Origin: Pirellulales bacterium
GTDB taxonomy: Bacteria; Planctomycetota; Planctomycetia; Pirellulales; JACPPG01
Length of the DNA stretch: 64,000 bases
Direction of reading: 5' to 3'
Assembly: GCA_035546535.1 (NCBI GenBank)
Contig: DASZWQ010000107.1
Span: 1-64,000, forward strand
Below the pieces are notes generated by a model that was not told where the DNA came from, made no database searches, and worked only from the letters and a program-made list of their open reading frames with translations. The first letter of the stretch is position 1. Every line of letters begins with the position of its first letter. Shown here piece by piece: positions 28,381 to 36,936 of this stretch. Both the position numbers and the translations under genes were made by a program.

Positions 28381-29958
28381 ATGGAGTTCCAACCCGGTCT
28401 GACCGTCGGTATTGATCTTGGCACCACGTTTTCGGCCATTGCCCATCTGGATGAGCAAGGCAACCCGGTCGCGCTCCCGAACGAAGACGAAGAGATCGAA
28501 ACGCCCAGCCTGATCCTTTTGGCCGAAAGCGGCCACGTGATCGTCGGCCCCAGCCGCATGCGGGCCGCGATGGAGGATCCCGAGCACGTTGTCGAGCGCG
28601 TCAAGCGGCACATGGGCAATGCCGAATTCAAGCGCACCTTCGACGGTCACGAGATCACGCCCGAGTTCTTGTCGGCGCTGATTCTGAAAAAGTTGCGGCA
28701 GGACGCGGAAAAGCAAATCGGCAAGATCGGCAACGCCGTGATCACGGTGCCGGCGTATTTCAACGATTCGCGCCGCAAGGCAACGCAGGACGCCGGCAAG
28801 ATCGCCGGGCTGAACGTCATCGACATCATCAACGAGCCGACGGCCGCGACGCTCACCTACGCCTGGCATCGCAACGAGCTGGGCGCCTCGAAGCAGGCCT
28901 TTGACAGGCCACACCAGGCGCTGGTGTACGACCTGGGGGGCGGCACGTTCGATGTGACGCTGGTGCGCTATACACCCACGCACTTCCAGGTGCTGGCCAC
29001 CGACGGCGACGTGCAGTTGGGGGGCGTCGACTGGAACGATCGCATCCTGGAGCACGTGGCCAAGGAGTTTCAGGCGCGCCACAACCTCGACGTGCGCAGC
29101 TCGCCGGCCACCATGCAAATGCTGCGGCACGACTGCGACCAGGCCAAGATCATGCTCTCCGAAGATCAGCAGGCCTCGATCATCTGCCGGCATGGCGGCA
29201 AAAGCTTGTCGGTCACGATCACGCGCGAACAATTCGAGGATATGACTGCCGACCTCTTGCAGCGCACGATCGACACCACCGAACAGGTGCTGGAACAGGC
29301 CAAGATCGAGCCGGGCCAGCTCGACGCCATCGTGCTGGTGGGCGGGTCGACCTTGATGCCCAAGGTGCCCCAACTGCTCGAGCAAGTGACCGGCATCAAG
29401 CCGTACCAGGGGATTTCACCGCACACGTCGGTGGCGCAAGGCGCGGCGATTCACGCCGCGATTCTGGAGGCGAAGTATCGCGGTGAAAAAAGCGAGCTCG
29501 GCGAGAAAGTACGCCGTTACCTCAAGCAGATCAAGCAAGAGGACGTCAACTCGCACGGGCTGGGCGTGGCCGTCAAGCATCCGCGCACCGGCAAGATGAT
29601 CAATCACCTGATGATCCGCCGCAACACGCGGCTGCCGGCGGAAACCAAGCAGACTTTCCACACCAACGCTCCCGCGCAGCAGCGCGTGACGGTGAAGGTG
29701 ATCGAGGGCGATGCGCCGGATCCCGAAGCCTGCTCGTTGATCGGCAATTGCAGCATCACGAACTTGCCCGACAATCTGCCCAAGGGCGCGCCGATCGAAG
29801 TGACTTACGCCTTCGACAGCTCGGGCCGGGTGCGCGTGCGGGCCAAGGACGTGACCGGCGGGCAGGAAGCCACGATCGACATCCAGCGTAAAAGCGGCTT
29901 GGACGACAAGCAGGTCGACGCCTATACGAGTCTGGCGAAGGATTACGTCGTGGAATAG
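28381..29958 (+). CDS. Hsp70/DnaK-like chaperone lacking the C-terminal lid
   Basis: A 525-residue Hsp70 family protein. The nucleotide-binding domain is complete: GIDLGTTFSAIAHL, AVITVPAYFNDSRR, VYDLGGGTFDVTLVR, and VLVGGSTLMPKV. A substrate-binding beta domain follows (ETKQTFHTNAPAQQRVTVKV), but the protein ends at DAYTSLAKDYVVE, so the helical lid of about 90 residues and the EEVD-type tail are missing. DnaK is normally ~610-640 residues; this is a divergent class. The start is set at the ATG at 28381. The next gene (30127) carries a J-like domain, so the two may work together. Confidence 0.9.
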   Translation: MEFQPGLTVGIDLGTTFSAIAHLDEQGNPVALPNEDEEIETPSLILLAESGHVIVGPSRMRAAMEDPEHVVERVKRHMGNAEFKRTFDGHEITPEFLSALILKKLRQDAEKQIGKIGNAVITVPAYFNDSRRKATQDAGKIAGLNVIDIINEPTAATLTYAWHRNELGASKQAFDRPHQALVYDLGGGTFDVTLVRYTPTHFQVLATDGDVQLGGVDWNDRILEHVAKEFQARHNLDVRSSPATMQMLRHDCDQAKIMLSEDQQASIICRHGGKSLSVTITREQFEDMTADLLQRTIDTTEQVLEQAKIEPGQLDAIVLVGGSTLMPKVPQLLEQVTGIKPYQGISPHTSVAQGAAIHAAILEAKYRGEKSELGEKVRRYLKQIKQEDVNSHGLGVAVKHPRTGKMINHLMIRRNTRLPAETKQTFHTNAPAQQRVTVKVIEGDAPDPEACSLIGNCSITNLPDNLPKGAPIEVTYAFDSSGRVRVRAKDVTGGQEATIDIQRKSGLDDKQVDAYTSLAKDYVVE

Positions 29959-30126
29959 ACTCGTGAGGGCCCGCGATCGCTGTGCCTGTAGGGTGCACTG
30001 TGTGCACCAGGAACCGCGCGGGCGCGTGACCGACCCAGCTCGCACGCGCTAATCATCCGGCCGAGCCGAGCGCGTGGCGTGCCAAGATACTCTTAGCCGG
30101 CGAAATCACTCATCCACCGATAGCAC

Positions 30127-31179
30127 ATGGCGAAACAGTTAGAAGTCTACCGCGATTGGCTGGGCATCACCGAGACAGCCCGGCCGCTGACGCATTATCA
30201 GCTTCTGCGGTTGAACAAGTTCGAGGACGACCCGGCCAAGATTCGCTTGCACTATCGCAAGATGAACGCCCACGTCCGGAAGTTCGCCAGTGGCGATTTC
30301 GCGCAGCAATCGCAAGATCTCCTCAACGAGCTGGCCAAGGCGATGCTGTGCCTGACGGACACGCGCCGCAAGGGAGAATACGACGCCTCGCTGGGCCGCG
30401 CTGAAACGAGCAAGCGCCGCAAGCACACGTTGGAAGAAATCCTCGTGGGTCGCAAGATCATCGACGCGACAGGACTCGAGAAAGCGCGCAACCTGGCCAA
30501 GGCCATCAACCTGGAAATTCGCGACGCGGTGATCCAGCAAAAAGTGCCGGCCGACGTGGTGATGATGGCGTATGCCGAATCCCTAGGTTTGCCGTATATC
30601 GATCTGGCGGACGTTGGCGTCAGCGAAGAGCTGGCGCCGAAGGTGCCGGCCGTGCTCGCAAGGCAACATTCCTGCGTGCCGGTGATGGCCGACCATGGCG
30701 AATTGTTGATGGCTTCACCCAATCCGCTCGTGCCTGACGTCGAGGAAGAGTTGCGGCTGCGATTTGGCATGCCGGTACGTACGATTCTTTGCACGCCGGC
30801 GGACGTCAACGAGGCGGTGGGCAAGTATTACCCGAAGGAAGCCGCCGCCGCGCAAATGGCCGCCGGCGTCGCCACGGGGACGGCGCTGGCCGACGTGGCC
30901 GCGCCGGCCGCCAAGGGGAAAGCGAAAGCGGACGCGGACGCCGCCGAAGCGGCCCCGACCGCCGACAAGGCCACGATGAAGAAGCGCCAGCAGATGGGAG
31001 CCGGGCTGGGCCTGATGTGGGGCCTGATCGGCATGACCCTGTTCGGCAACCTGGCCCCGCGAATGGCCAAGAATTGGGGCCTGGGCACGAATCTAAAGCT
31101 CTACGGCGCCGCCCTGGCTGTCGGTCTCGTACTGGCCGGCATCGGCTTCGTCGTCGGCAGCATGTTCAAGCGGGCGTAA
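30127..31179 (+). CDS. Membrane protein with HPD-less J-like and MshEN-like domains
   Basis: A 350-residue protein. Residues 1-95 resemble a J-domain in helix pattern and ends (HYQLLRLNKFEDDPAKIRLH, then TDTRRKGEYDASLG), but the HPD tripeptide between helices II and III is absent (YRKMNAHVRKF). Residues 100-235 fit MshEN-type repeats found at the N-terminus of GspE/MshE ATPases, some of which bind cyclic di-GMP (SLGLPYIDLADVGVSEELA). After an Ala/Lys linker, two hydrophobic segments (about 290-310 and 325-345) anchor the C-terminus. Located 168 bases after the Hsp70 gene on the same strand. Biochemical role is unknown. Confidence 0.72.
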   Translation: MAKQLEVYRDWLGITETARPLTHYQLLRLNKFEDDPAKIRLHYRKMNAHVRKFASGDFAQQSQDLLNELAKAMLCLTDTRRKGEYDASLGRAETSKRRKHTLEEILVGRKIIDATGLEKARNLAKAINLEIRDAVIQQKVPADVVMMAYAESLGLPYIDLADVGVSEELAPKVPAVLARQHSCVPVMADHGELLMASPNPLVPDVEEELRLRFGMPVRTILCTPADVNEAVGKYYPKEAAAAQMAAGVATGTALADVAAPAAKGKAKADADAAEAAPTADKATMKKRQQMGAGLGLMWGLIGMTLFGNLAPRMAKNWGLGTNLKLYGAALAVGLVLAGIGFVVGSMFKRA

Positions 31180-31193
31180 TAGGCGGATTAATC

Positions 31194-31380
31194 CATCCGC
31201 AGATTACACAGATTTCGCAGATAGATGTGGGCGATATGAGCACGCCCTCAACTACTAGCCCGAAGCGCGAGCGAGGGAATGATTCGCAACGACTCCCTCG
31301 CTCGCGCTTCGGGCTAGTGTCATTGCAGCCGTCAAATGACTCTCATCCCGCATTCTTCCCATCTGTGGAATCTGCGGATG
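31194..31380. repeat. Palindromic dispersed repeat, copy A
   Basis: A 187-base element. The ends are imperfect inverted repeats of the type CATCCGCAGATTACACAGAT and ATCTGTGGAATCTGCGGATG. The centre is a hairpin at 31254-31318 with a perfect 25-base stem beginning ACTAGCCCGAAGCGCGAG. Copy B lies at 31807-31979. No coding content. A REP/MITE-type element is likely. Confidence 0.85.
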
Positions 31381-31405
31381 GACTTCTTCGCAGCGCTAGG
31401 GGCGA

Positions 31406-31777
31406 TCACCCTAGAACGGCGCGCAGCTTTGCGGCGGTTTCCGGGCGCGAGAGTTCCGCTTTGCCAAAACCGGGCAGGGCGCCAGCGGCCACGGCCGCGG
31501 CTTGCGCATCGGCATAGTTGCTGACCAACATCACGGGAACGCCAGCCAGCGCGGCGTCGGCCTTGATCGCCGCCAGGATTTCCATGCCGTCAGAGTAGTC
31601 GGCGTCCAGCTTGCGATTGATGAGCACGAGATCCACCGGCTCGCGCCGCAGCTCGGCGAGCGCGTCGGTCAGGCCGTGCGCCTGCACCACCGTGGCCGCG
31701 AAGCGCGATTCGAGCAACCGGCGAATCGAGAAATGATCCGGCGAACACTGGCCGACGTCGAGCACGCGCTTGCTCAT
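31406..31777 (-). CDS. Degenerate CheY-like receiver protein
   Basis: A 123-residue single receiver domain of the right length and secondary structure, with the ending RPETAAKLRAVLG. However the phosphoacceptor aspartate position is asparagine (N54 in DLVLINRKLD, codon at 31616-31618), and the acidic pair after strand 1 is replaced (VLDVGQC, with G9-Q10 at the DD position). Ser86 (MLVSNY) and Lys106 (GFGKAE) of the switch remain. So it is probably a phosphorylation-independent pseudo-receiver. The gene lies alone between two copies of a palindromic repeat and has no linked kinase. Confidence 0.82.
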   Translation of the reverse strand: MSKRVLDVGQCSPDHFSIRRLLESRFAATVVQAHGLTDALAELRREPVDLVLINRKLDADYSDGMEILAAIKADAALAGVPVMLVSNYADAQAAAVAAGALPGFGKAELSRPETAAKLRAVLG

Positions 31778-31806
31778 GTGACAAGCCTACAAGGAAAAGA
31801 CAAATG

Positions 31807-31980
31807 CATCCGCAGATGACACAGATTCCGCAGATACGTGGGCGAACAATGCCCGCATTCAATTACTAGCCCGAAGCGCCAGCGAGGGAACAAGAGCGCC
31901 TCGCTGGCGCTTCGGGCAAGTGTGATTGCGACCGTCAATAGACGCGTAGCGGGTTTTTCGAATCTGTGCAATCTGTGGAC
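31807..31980. repeat. Palindromic dispersed repeat, copy B
   Basis: A second copy of the element at 31194-31380, with ends CATCCGCAGATGACACAGAT and AATCTGTGCAATCTGTGGA. The hairpin at 31865-31921 has arms ACTAGCCCGAAGCGCCAGCG and CGCTGGCGCTTCGGGCAAGT. Compared with copy A the stem carries matched changes on both arms (GCGAGC in A, GCCAGC in B), which preserves pairing. Confidence 0.85.
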
Positions 31981-32012
31981 GTATTCGTCGCAGCGCTGCA
32001 AACCAAGGACAT

Positions 32013-33803
32013 CTACTTGTCTTCCATGTTCTCGATGGCGAACAGGTGCGTCTTGTTGGCGATGTACAGGATGTCGTTGGCCACGACCGGGGTGCTGTAG
32101 ACCGAATTGCCCATGTTGTTCTCGGCCAGGATTTCTTTTTCGGTGCCGAGCTTGAACACGGTGACCTTGCCCTCTTCGTCGCCGACAAACACCTTGCCGT
32201 CGACGATCAAGGCCGAGCCCCAGGTGGCCGCGAACAAGTCGTGCGTCCAGTAGGGTTTGCCGGTCTTGGCGTTGAGGCAGTGGAACAGCCCGCTGAAGTC
32301 GGAAAGATAGAGGATGTCGTCCTTGATCACCACGGTGCCGCAGGTGCGGTGCATGGTTTCTTCGAATTCGACTTTGCCGTCGCCGTTCTGGTCGAAGTCG
32401 GCGTAGTGCCAGACCACGGCCGAGTTCGGATTCGGCCGGGCGACTTCGCCCGCCGTCGGGTCAACGGCCTGCAACCGCTTGTGCGGGATGGGCTGCTTGA
32501 GGTTGTTGACGTTGAAGGCCAACTCCGAGCTCACGTCGCCGCGCTTCGTGGGATCGATGCACCACAGGTGCCCCTGCCCTTCGCCGTGCTCGGGATCCTG
32601 ACCGACGGCCAGGTAGACCAGCCCTTCGTACACGACCGGCGTGGCGATGATCTCGTTGCGTGTGCCGCGTCCGCCGAGGATGTATTTCGACTCCTTGGGA
32701 TTAGCGTCGAACTTCCACAACATTTCGGCCTTGCCGCCGGGCGTGGCTTCGCCCAGGAAGCTGTACAGGTAGCCGTCGCCGCCGGCGAACATCACTTGCG
32801 GCACGCCGCCGAGCACGGCGTACGTCGGACTCGACCACTGACCGTGCAGGATGTTCATGCCGGGCGAGCTGTCGGACCACAGCACCTTGCCCGTGTTCTT
32901 GTCGACGGCCAGAAAGCTGGGCGCTTGCGGCGCCGGCAGGTTGACGTGAGATTCGTCGACGCCGTTCGAGGTGCAAACCCACAGGATGTCGCCGGTGGCC
33001 GTGATCGAGCAACTGCACATATTGTGCTGCGACACGCCCAACTGCTTCATCATATCCAAGTCCCAGATGACGTCGGCTTCGTCCTTTTCCGTACTCTTCT
33101 CCGACGTGAAGGGGCCGTTGTTCTTGCCGTCGAGGAAGCCCTCGGTATCGAGGCAGAGAACTTCGCCGCGGCTGGTGACGAACCACAGCCGCTTTCCTTC
33201 GACGTACGGGGCGCAGCAGATGCCTTGCAGCGGCCAATCGTGCACGCGGCCGGTCGGCAGCTTTTCGCTCGAGTGCTGCCACAGGAACTTGCCGTCTTCC
33301 TCGTTGAAGCACAACAGGCAGCCAAGATCGGTCTCGGCCGGGTACCGCTTCAGCCAGCCGGCGCCGTTGTTGGTGCCGACCCAGATCTTGCCGTCGGCCA
33401 CCACCGGGTTGCCGTAGCTTTGCGAGCCGAGCTTGGCGACCCACTTGATGTTCTTGCTGGTTTCCTTCTTCCACTCGCCCGTCTTGGCGTCGAAATCGCC
33501 CGTCTCCCACTCGGCGGGAATGTTCTTGCCCACCGGCGTGTTATTGCGCAGCGACGAGCCGGCCCACTGGTTCCACCAGCGATTGCTGACCTCGGGGCCG
33601 GCATCCTTCTTCGCATCGGCCGCCTTGGCGTCGGCTTTATCCGCCGGCTTGGCGGCGGTCTTGGGGACCGTTTTCGCGGGCGTGGTAGCGGCAGGCGCTT
33701 TGGGAGCCGCCTTCCTGGCCTGCTGAGCTGAGACGAAACTGAATCCGCCAAGGCCGACCGCGCCGACCAGGAGCAACATCGCCCCGAAACGCAAAGATTT
33801 CAT
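32013..33803 (-). CDS. PQQ-like beta-propeller exported protein 1
   Basis: A 596-residue protein starting at the ATG at 33803; the open frame to 33983 adds 60 unlikely residues. A signal peptide (LLLVGAVGLGGFSFVSAQ) and an Ala/Lys-rich linker precede a beta-propeller of PQQ-like repeats: SYGNPVVADGKIWVGTNNG, ICCAPYVEGKRLWFVTSRG, TGKVLWSDSSPG, KTGKPYWTHDL, GSALIVDGKVFVGDEEG. These blades occur in PQQ dehydrogenases and BamB, but the catalytic residues of dehydrogenases were not found, so a binding or scaffold role is likelier. A similar gene lies immediately upstream on the same strand, with a gap of 118 bases. Confidence 0.85.
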   Translation of the reverse strand: MKSLRFGAMLLLVGAVGLGGFSFVSAQQARKAAPKAPAATTPAKTVPKTAAKPADKADAKAADAKKDAGPEVSNRWWNQWAGSSLRNNTPVGKNIPAEWETGDFDAKTGEWKKETSKNIKWVAKLGSQSYGNPVVADGKIWVGTNNGAGWLKRYPAETDLGCLLCFNEEDGKFLWQHSSEKLPTGRVHDWPLQGICCAPYVEGKRLWFVTSRGEVLCLDTEGFLDGKNNGPFTSEKSTEKDEADVIWDLDMMKQLGVSQHNMCSCSITATGDILWVCTSNGVDESHVNLPAPQAPSFLAVDKNTGKVLWSDSSPGMNILHGQWSSPTYAVLGGVPQVMFAGGDGYLYSFLGEATPGGKAEMLWKFDANPKESKYILGGRGTRNEIIATPVVYEGLVYLAVGQDPEHGEGQGHLWCIDPTKRGDVSSELAFNVNNLKQPIPHKRLQAVDPTAGEVARPNPNSAVVWHYADFDQNGDGKVEFEETMHRTCGTVVIKDDILYLSDFSGLFHCLNAKTGKPYWTHDLFAATWGSALIVDGKVFVGDEEGKVTVFKLGTEKEILAENNMGNSVYSTPVVANDILYIANKTHLFAIENMEDK

Positions 33804-33921
33804 GATCGTGGTTTCTCGCTGAGAATTGCTCGTGCCTTCGGCTTTTCCGAAGACATCGAAAAGCAGACCAAAAAGCCTAGGTTTTTCTTTTCCCTGCCAA
33901 GCGGTACGACCGCCGCGCCGG

Positions 33922-36390
33922 TTATTTCGCCGGGGTCGGCGTGACCAGAATGTTATCGTAGTACAGCTCGGCGTTGCTGGCATTGCCGAACAGGCCGGGG
34001 CTCCCTTCGGTGTTGGGAGTCGCGTCCTCGGCTTCGATGGTCCAGGCCGAGGGCTCGGACTCGCCTCGCGGCCAGACCTTTCCCTTGAGTACGGCCTTGC
34101 CGTCCACCACGTTCGCCTGGAACTTCATCGTGTACCAGACGTCGGGCTTCCACTCGAAGGGAACCGACTTCGAGAAGCGATCGAGCACGCTGGTCCAACT
34201 GCGGATTTGCACTTGCTGGCTGGCCCCCATCAGGTCGAGCGTATAGCGCTGGGCAATCAGTCCGATGTCGGGCATCTTGCCGTCTTTTTGGCCGTTCGCC
34301 GCGCCCTCGGCCGGCTTGGCGCTATCCGGCTTGGCATCGTCGGCGGCGGTGCCCGCCTCGTCCTTTTCCTTTTCATCTCCTGCCGCGGCTACCCCGGCGG
34401 CCGGAGCATTATTGAACGCCATGCTGCCGCGCACGTCGGCCTGAATCGTGTAATTGCTCAAGTTCGTTGGGCCCATCCAGCTTTGGCTGCGGGTTCCCTT
34501 GGGGATGGTCGTGATTTTGGCAATCACGTGTTCGCCATCCAGATCGCGCGGCACGTGACGGACGCGGGCGCCGACCCAAGTGACCGGCACCTGGCCGTCC
34601 TCGAAGGTGAACTTCCAAGGCAGCGGCGGCTCGATGCGCACGCGCGCCGTGCCGGCCAACCCACCCACCTTGGCCGTGATGATCGCGGCGGCATGCCCGT
34701 CGACGGTGCCAGCGGTGAAATTGCCCTTGGCGTCGATCTCGGCCGGACCTTCGACCGAATACGTGGCGTCGCTCTCTTTGATCAATTGTCCCAGCTTGTT
34801 GAAGAGCCGCGTCTTGAACGCGATCTTCTCCCCCGGCTTGACCAGGGCTTCGGCCGGAACGACTTGCACTTGGGCGGGCGTCTTGTCCGTCAGCGCGGCC
34901 TCGGCCGGCGGGGCGGGCGGAGCGTCAGCCATCGGCTTGGCGTCTTCCTTGCCGATGCAGTACATGGCAACCGTCGTCGGCAAATAAATACGTCCGTGCG
35001 ATACCACCGTCGAGCCGTAGATTTCCTCGCCGTCGGGGAAGCGCAGACGCTGGGAGATCTTCACGCCGTTTTCGGTCGGTTCCAAGACGTGCCAGGCGCT
35101 CGTGGTGCAGGCAAAGATCTTGCCGTCGGCATAAACCGGGCTCGCCCTGGTGATCGTACCCAGCAAGTGCGGCTGCTTCTTGCCGACGTCGGCGCCTGTG
35201 GCAGCGTCGAGAACGTAGACAACGTTCGAATCGTCAAAAGCGTAAATGCGGCCGTTCCAGAGCAGCGGCGAGCTTCGGCCGACCATGATCTCCTTGCGAC
35301 GCCATTTCTCGTTCGTGGCGGTGATGTCTCCCATGCCGACCGCGTTGTAAGCGCCGAAGGCGCCCATCGTGCTGTCTTCGCGGTTCTCTTCGCTCTGCCC
35401 CATGTAGACCGTATTGCCGTCGACAAGGGGCGATACGTTCAGCCCGCGCAGCGAAAAGCGGAACGACCACACCGGCTTGCCGGTACGAGGCTGAAAAGCC
35501 CACACCGAACCGTCGCCCGAGCCGAAGATCATGAGCGGCTGACCTTCGACCACGGCCAGAAAGGGCGTGCTGTACGTGGTGTCATCGGGCAGCGGGCGGG
35601 TGCCGTTGATCCACACCAGCTCGCCCGTCCCCTTGTTGAAGGCCATGAAGCGGTGCATGGGCTTGGCTAACTCGCCCCAGCCGGTCGTCACGGCGCTGAT
35701 GATCACCAGGTCGTCGAATACGACCGGCACGTTCGTGCGTCCGCCGTAGGTGCTGAGCAAGCCGAATTCCTCGCTCAGCGAGCGCGACCAGAGGGTCTTG
35801 CCCGTGTCGCCATCGAGGCATTGCAGGTAGCCGCAGACTCCCATGGCGTAGACACGCCCGGTCGTGGGATCGCCCACGCAACAGCTCCAAGCGACGCGCG
35901 TGTCGGGCACGTCGGAGAGAAACACGTTGAACTTGTTTTCCCACAGCACTTTGCCCGTTGCGGCGTCGGCACAAATCACCTTTTCGCCTTCGGCGTGGGT
36001 GCCGGGCTCGCTGCTGGCCAGCGTGTAGAGCTTGCCGTGCATGACGATCGGCGTACTGCGGGTGCGCAGATCTTCGCTCTTCCAGAGCAAGTTCTTGCCG
36101 GACTTGGGATCCCACGAATCCGGTAACCCCGTCTCGCGCGAAATGCCGTTCTGCTCGGGGCCGCGCCAGTTAGGCCAATCGAGCGGATCGATTTTCTTCA
36201 GAGCCGAGGCGGGTTTGGCTGGGGTGTTTTTCGCCACAGCCGTCGGAGCGGCGCCCTTGGCCTTGGCGGAGGCGGCCGGAGCTTTCGCTTTCGTCTTCGG
36301 CGCTTGGGCCGCAACGCTGGTCGCGCTGAGCGACAACAAACTGACGGCCGCGAGGAAGGTCAATAGTCTGGCAAAGGCACTCGGTTGCAT
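33922..36390 (-). CDS. PQQ-like beta-propeller exported protein 2 with C-terminal sandwich
   Basis: An 822-residue protein from the ATG at 36390 (26 residues shorter than the open frame). A signal peptide (LLTFLAAVSLLSLSATSVAAQ) and Ala/Lys linker precede PQQ-like blades (LDWPNWRGPEQNGIS, TGKVLWENKFN, LWSRSLSEEFGLLSTYGG, ASPVYADGKIFACTTS). Residues about 500-820 hold an Ig-like piece and a lectin/concanavalin-like fold (FTFEDGQVPVTW, LYYDNILVTPTPAK). The WxNWRGPxxNG motif is shared by many planctomycetal propeller proteins. No enzyme signature is complete. Confidence 0.85.
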   Translation of the reverse strand: MQPSAFARLLTFLAAVSLLSLSATSVAAQAPKTKAKAPAASAKAKGAAPTAVAKNTPAKPASALKKIDPLDWPNWRGPEQNGISRETGLPDSWDPKSGKNLLWKSEDLRTRSTPIVMHGKLYTLASSEPGTHAEGEKVICADAATGKVLWENKFNVFLSDVPDTRVAWSCCVGDPTTGRVYAMGVCGYLQCLDGDTGKTLWSRSLSEEFGLLSTYGGRTNVPVVFDDLVIISAVTTGWGELAKPMHRFMAFNKGTGELVWINGTRPLPDDTTYSTPFLAVVEGQPLMIFGSGDGSVWAFQPRTGKPVWSFRFSLRGLNVSPLVDGNTVYMGQSEENREDSTMGAFGAYNAVGMGDITATNEKWRRKEIMVGRSSPLLWNGRIYAFDDSNVVYVLDAATGADVGKKQPHLLGTITRASPVYADGKIFACTTSAWHVLEPTENGVKISQRLRFPDGEEIYGSTVVSHGRIYLPTTVAMYCIGKEDAKPMADAPPAPPAEAALTDKTPAQVQVVPAEALVKPGEKIAFKTRLFNKLGQLIKESDATYSVEGPAEIDAKGNFTAGTVDGHAAAIITAKVGGLAGTARVRIEPPLPWKFTFEDGQVPVTWVGARVRHVPRDLDGEHVIAKITTIPKGTRSQSWMGPTNLSNYTIQADVRGSMAFNNAPAAGVAAAGDEKEKDEAGTAADDAKPDSAKPAEGAANGQKDGKMPDIGLIAQRYTLDLMGASQQVQIRSWTSVLDRFSKSVPFEWKPDVWYTMKFQANVVDGKAVLKGKVWPRGESEPSAWTIEAEDATPNTEGSPGLFGNASNAELYYDNILVTPTPAK

Positions 36391-36626
36391 GGGAGGGCTC
36401 TCAAGAGACCGGGTTGTCCGGATTGGGCAAGGCGGGACTGCAACGCAGGAAACGCAGAACGGGGTCACTTAAAGGATAAGGCACCGCCCTACCCCCGGCA
36501 AGGCTGCTCGCGCGGCGCGCAAAGCCACGCCGGACCATGCTTTCGGACAACAACGCAAGCGCCTATGCCAGATGGCTTAATTACCGCGCCTGCGCACGGA
36601 CGCTTGTGCCGCGGCACGCGACAATA

Positions 36627-36929
36627 TTACGCATCCACTTCGTCGATCGGTGTCGCACCGGGCGGCGGCGTGCCGCCCCCTTGGCGAATGTAGCCGGCGC
36701 GTGCGCGCGCATAGTCCGCCGGACTTGGGTCATTCTCGACCGTTACACCACCAGCGGCCGCCGCTTTGAACATGCGCTCGAGATAAGTGCGGCACCACCC
36801 ACAGCCGGTGCCGGCGCCGAAACATTCGCTCATCTGACCGGCGCGGCGCGGCTTTTCGACGCGCAAGAAGTTGACGAGCTTGCGCTTCGTGACGTGAAAA
36901 CAGAGGCAAACTTCGTCGTCGAGTTCCAT
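36627..36929 (-). CDS. BFD-like [2Fe-2S] binding protein
   Basis: A 100-residue protein from the ATG at 36929 (a TTG at 36935 is in the same frame). Four cysteines fit the bacterioferritin-associated ferredoxin (BFD) pattern: CLC near residue 9, then C in MSECFGAGTGCGWC with the final CxxC. BFD-type domains exchange electrons to release iron from bacterioferritin, or act as electron-transfer modules. The 40-residue Pro/Gly C-terminal tail is not part of the domain. The gene begins just after the M20 peptidase stop codon, so it is probably co-transcribed with it. The link to the ferritin-like gene at 8369 is only a possibility. Confidence 0.8.
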   Translation of the reverse strand: MELDDEVCLCFHVTKRKLVNFLRVEKPRRAGQMSECFGAGTGCGWCRTYLERMFKAAAAGGVTVENDPSPADYARARAGYIRQGGGTPPPGATPIDEVDA

Positions 36930-36936
36930 ACTCAAA

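Noticed and set aside
33826-35670. Plus-strand frame of over 600 codons opposite the propeller genes
   Set aside because: It lies antisense to the second PQQ-like protein, whose blades and signal peptide are convincing; the opposite-strand product has no recognisable fold.
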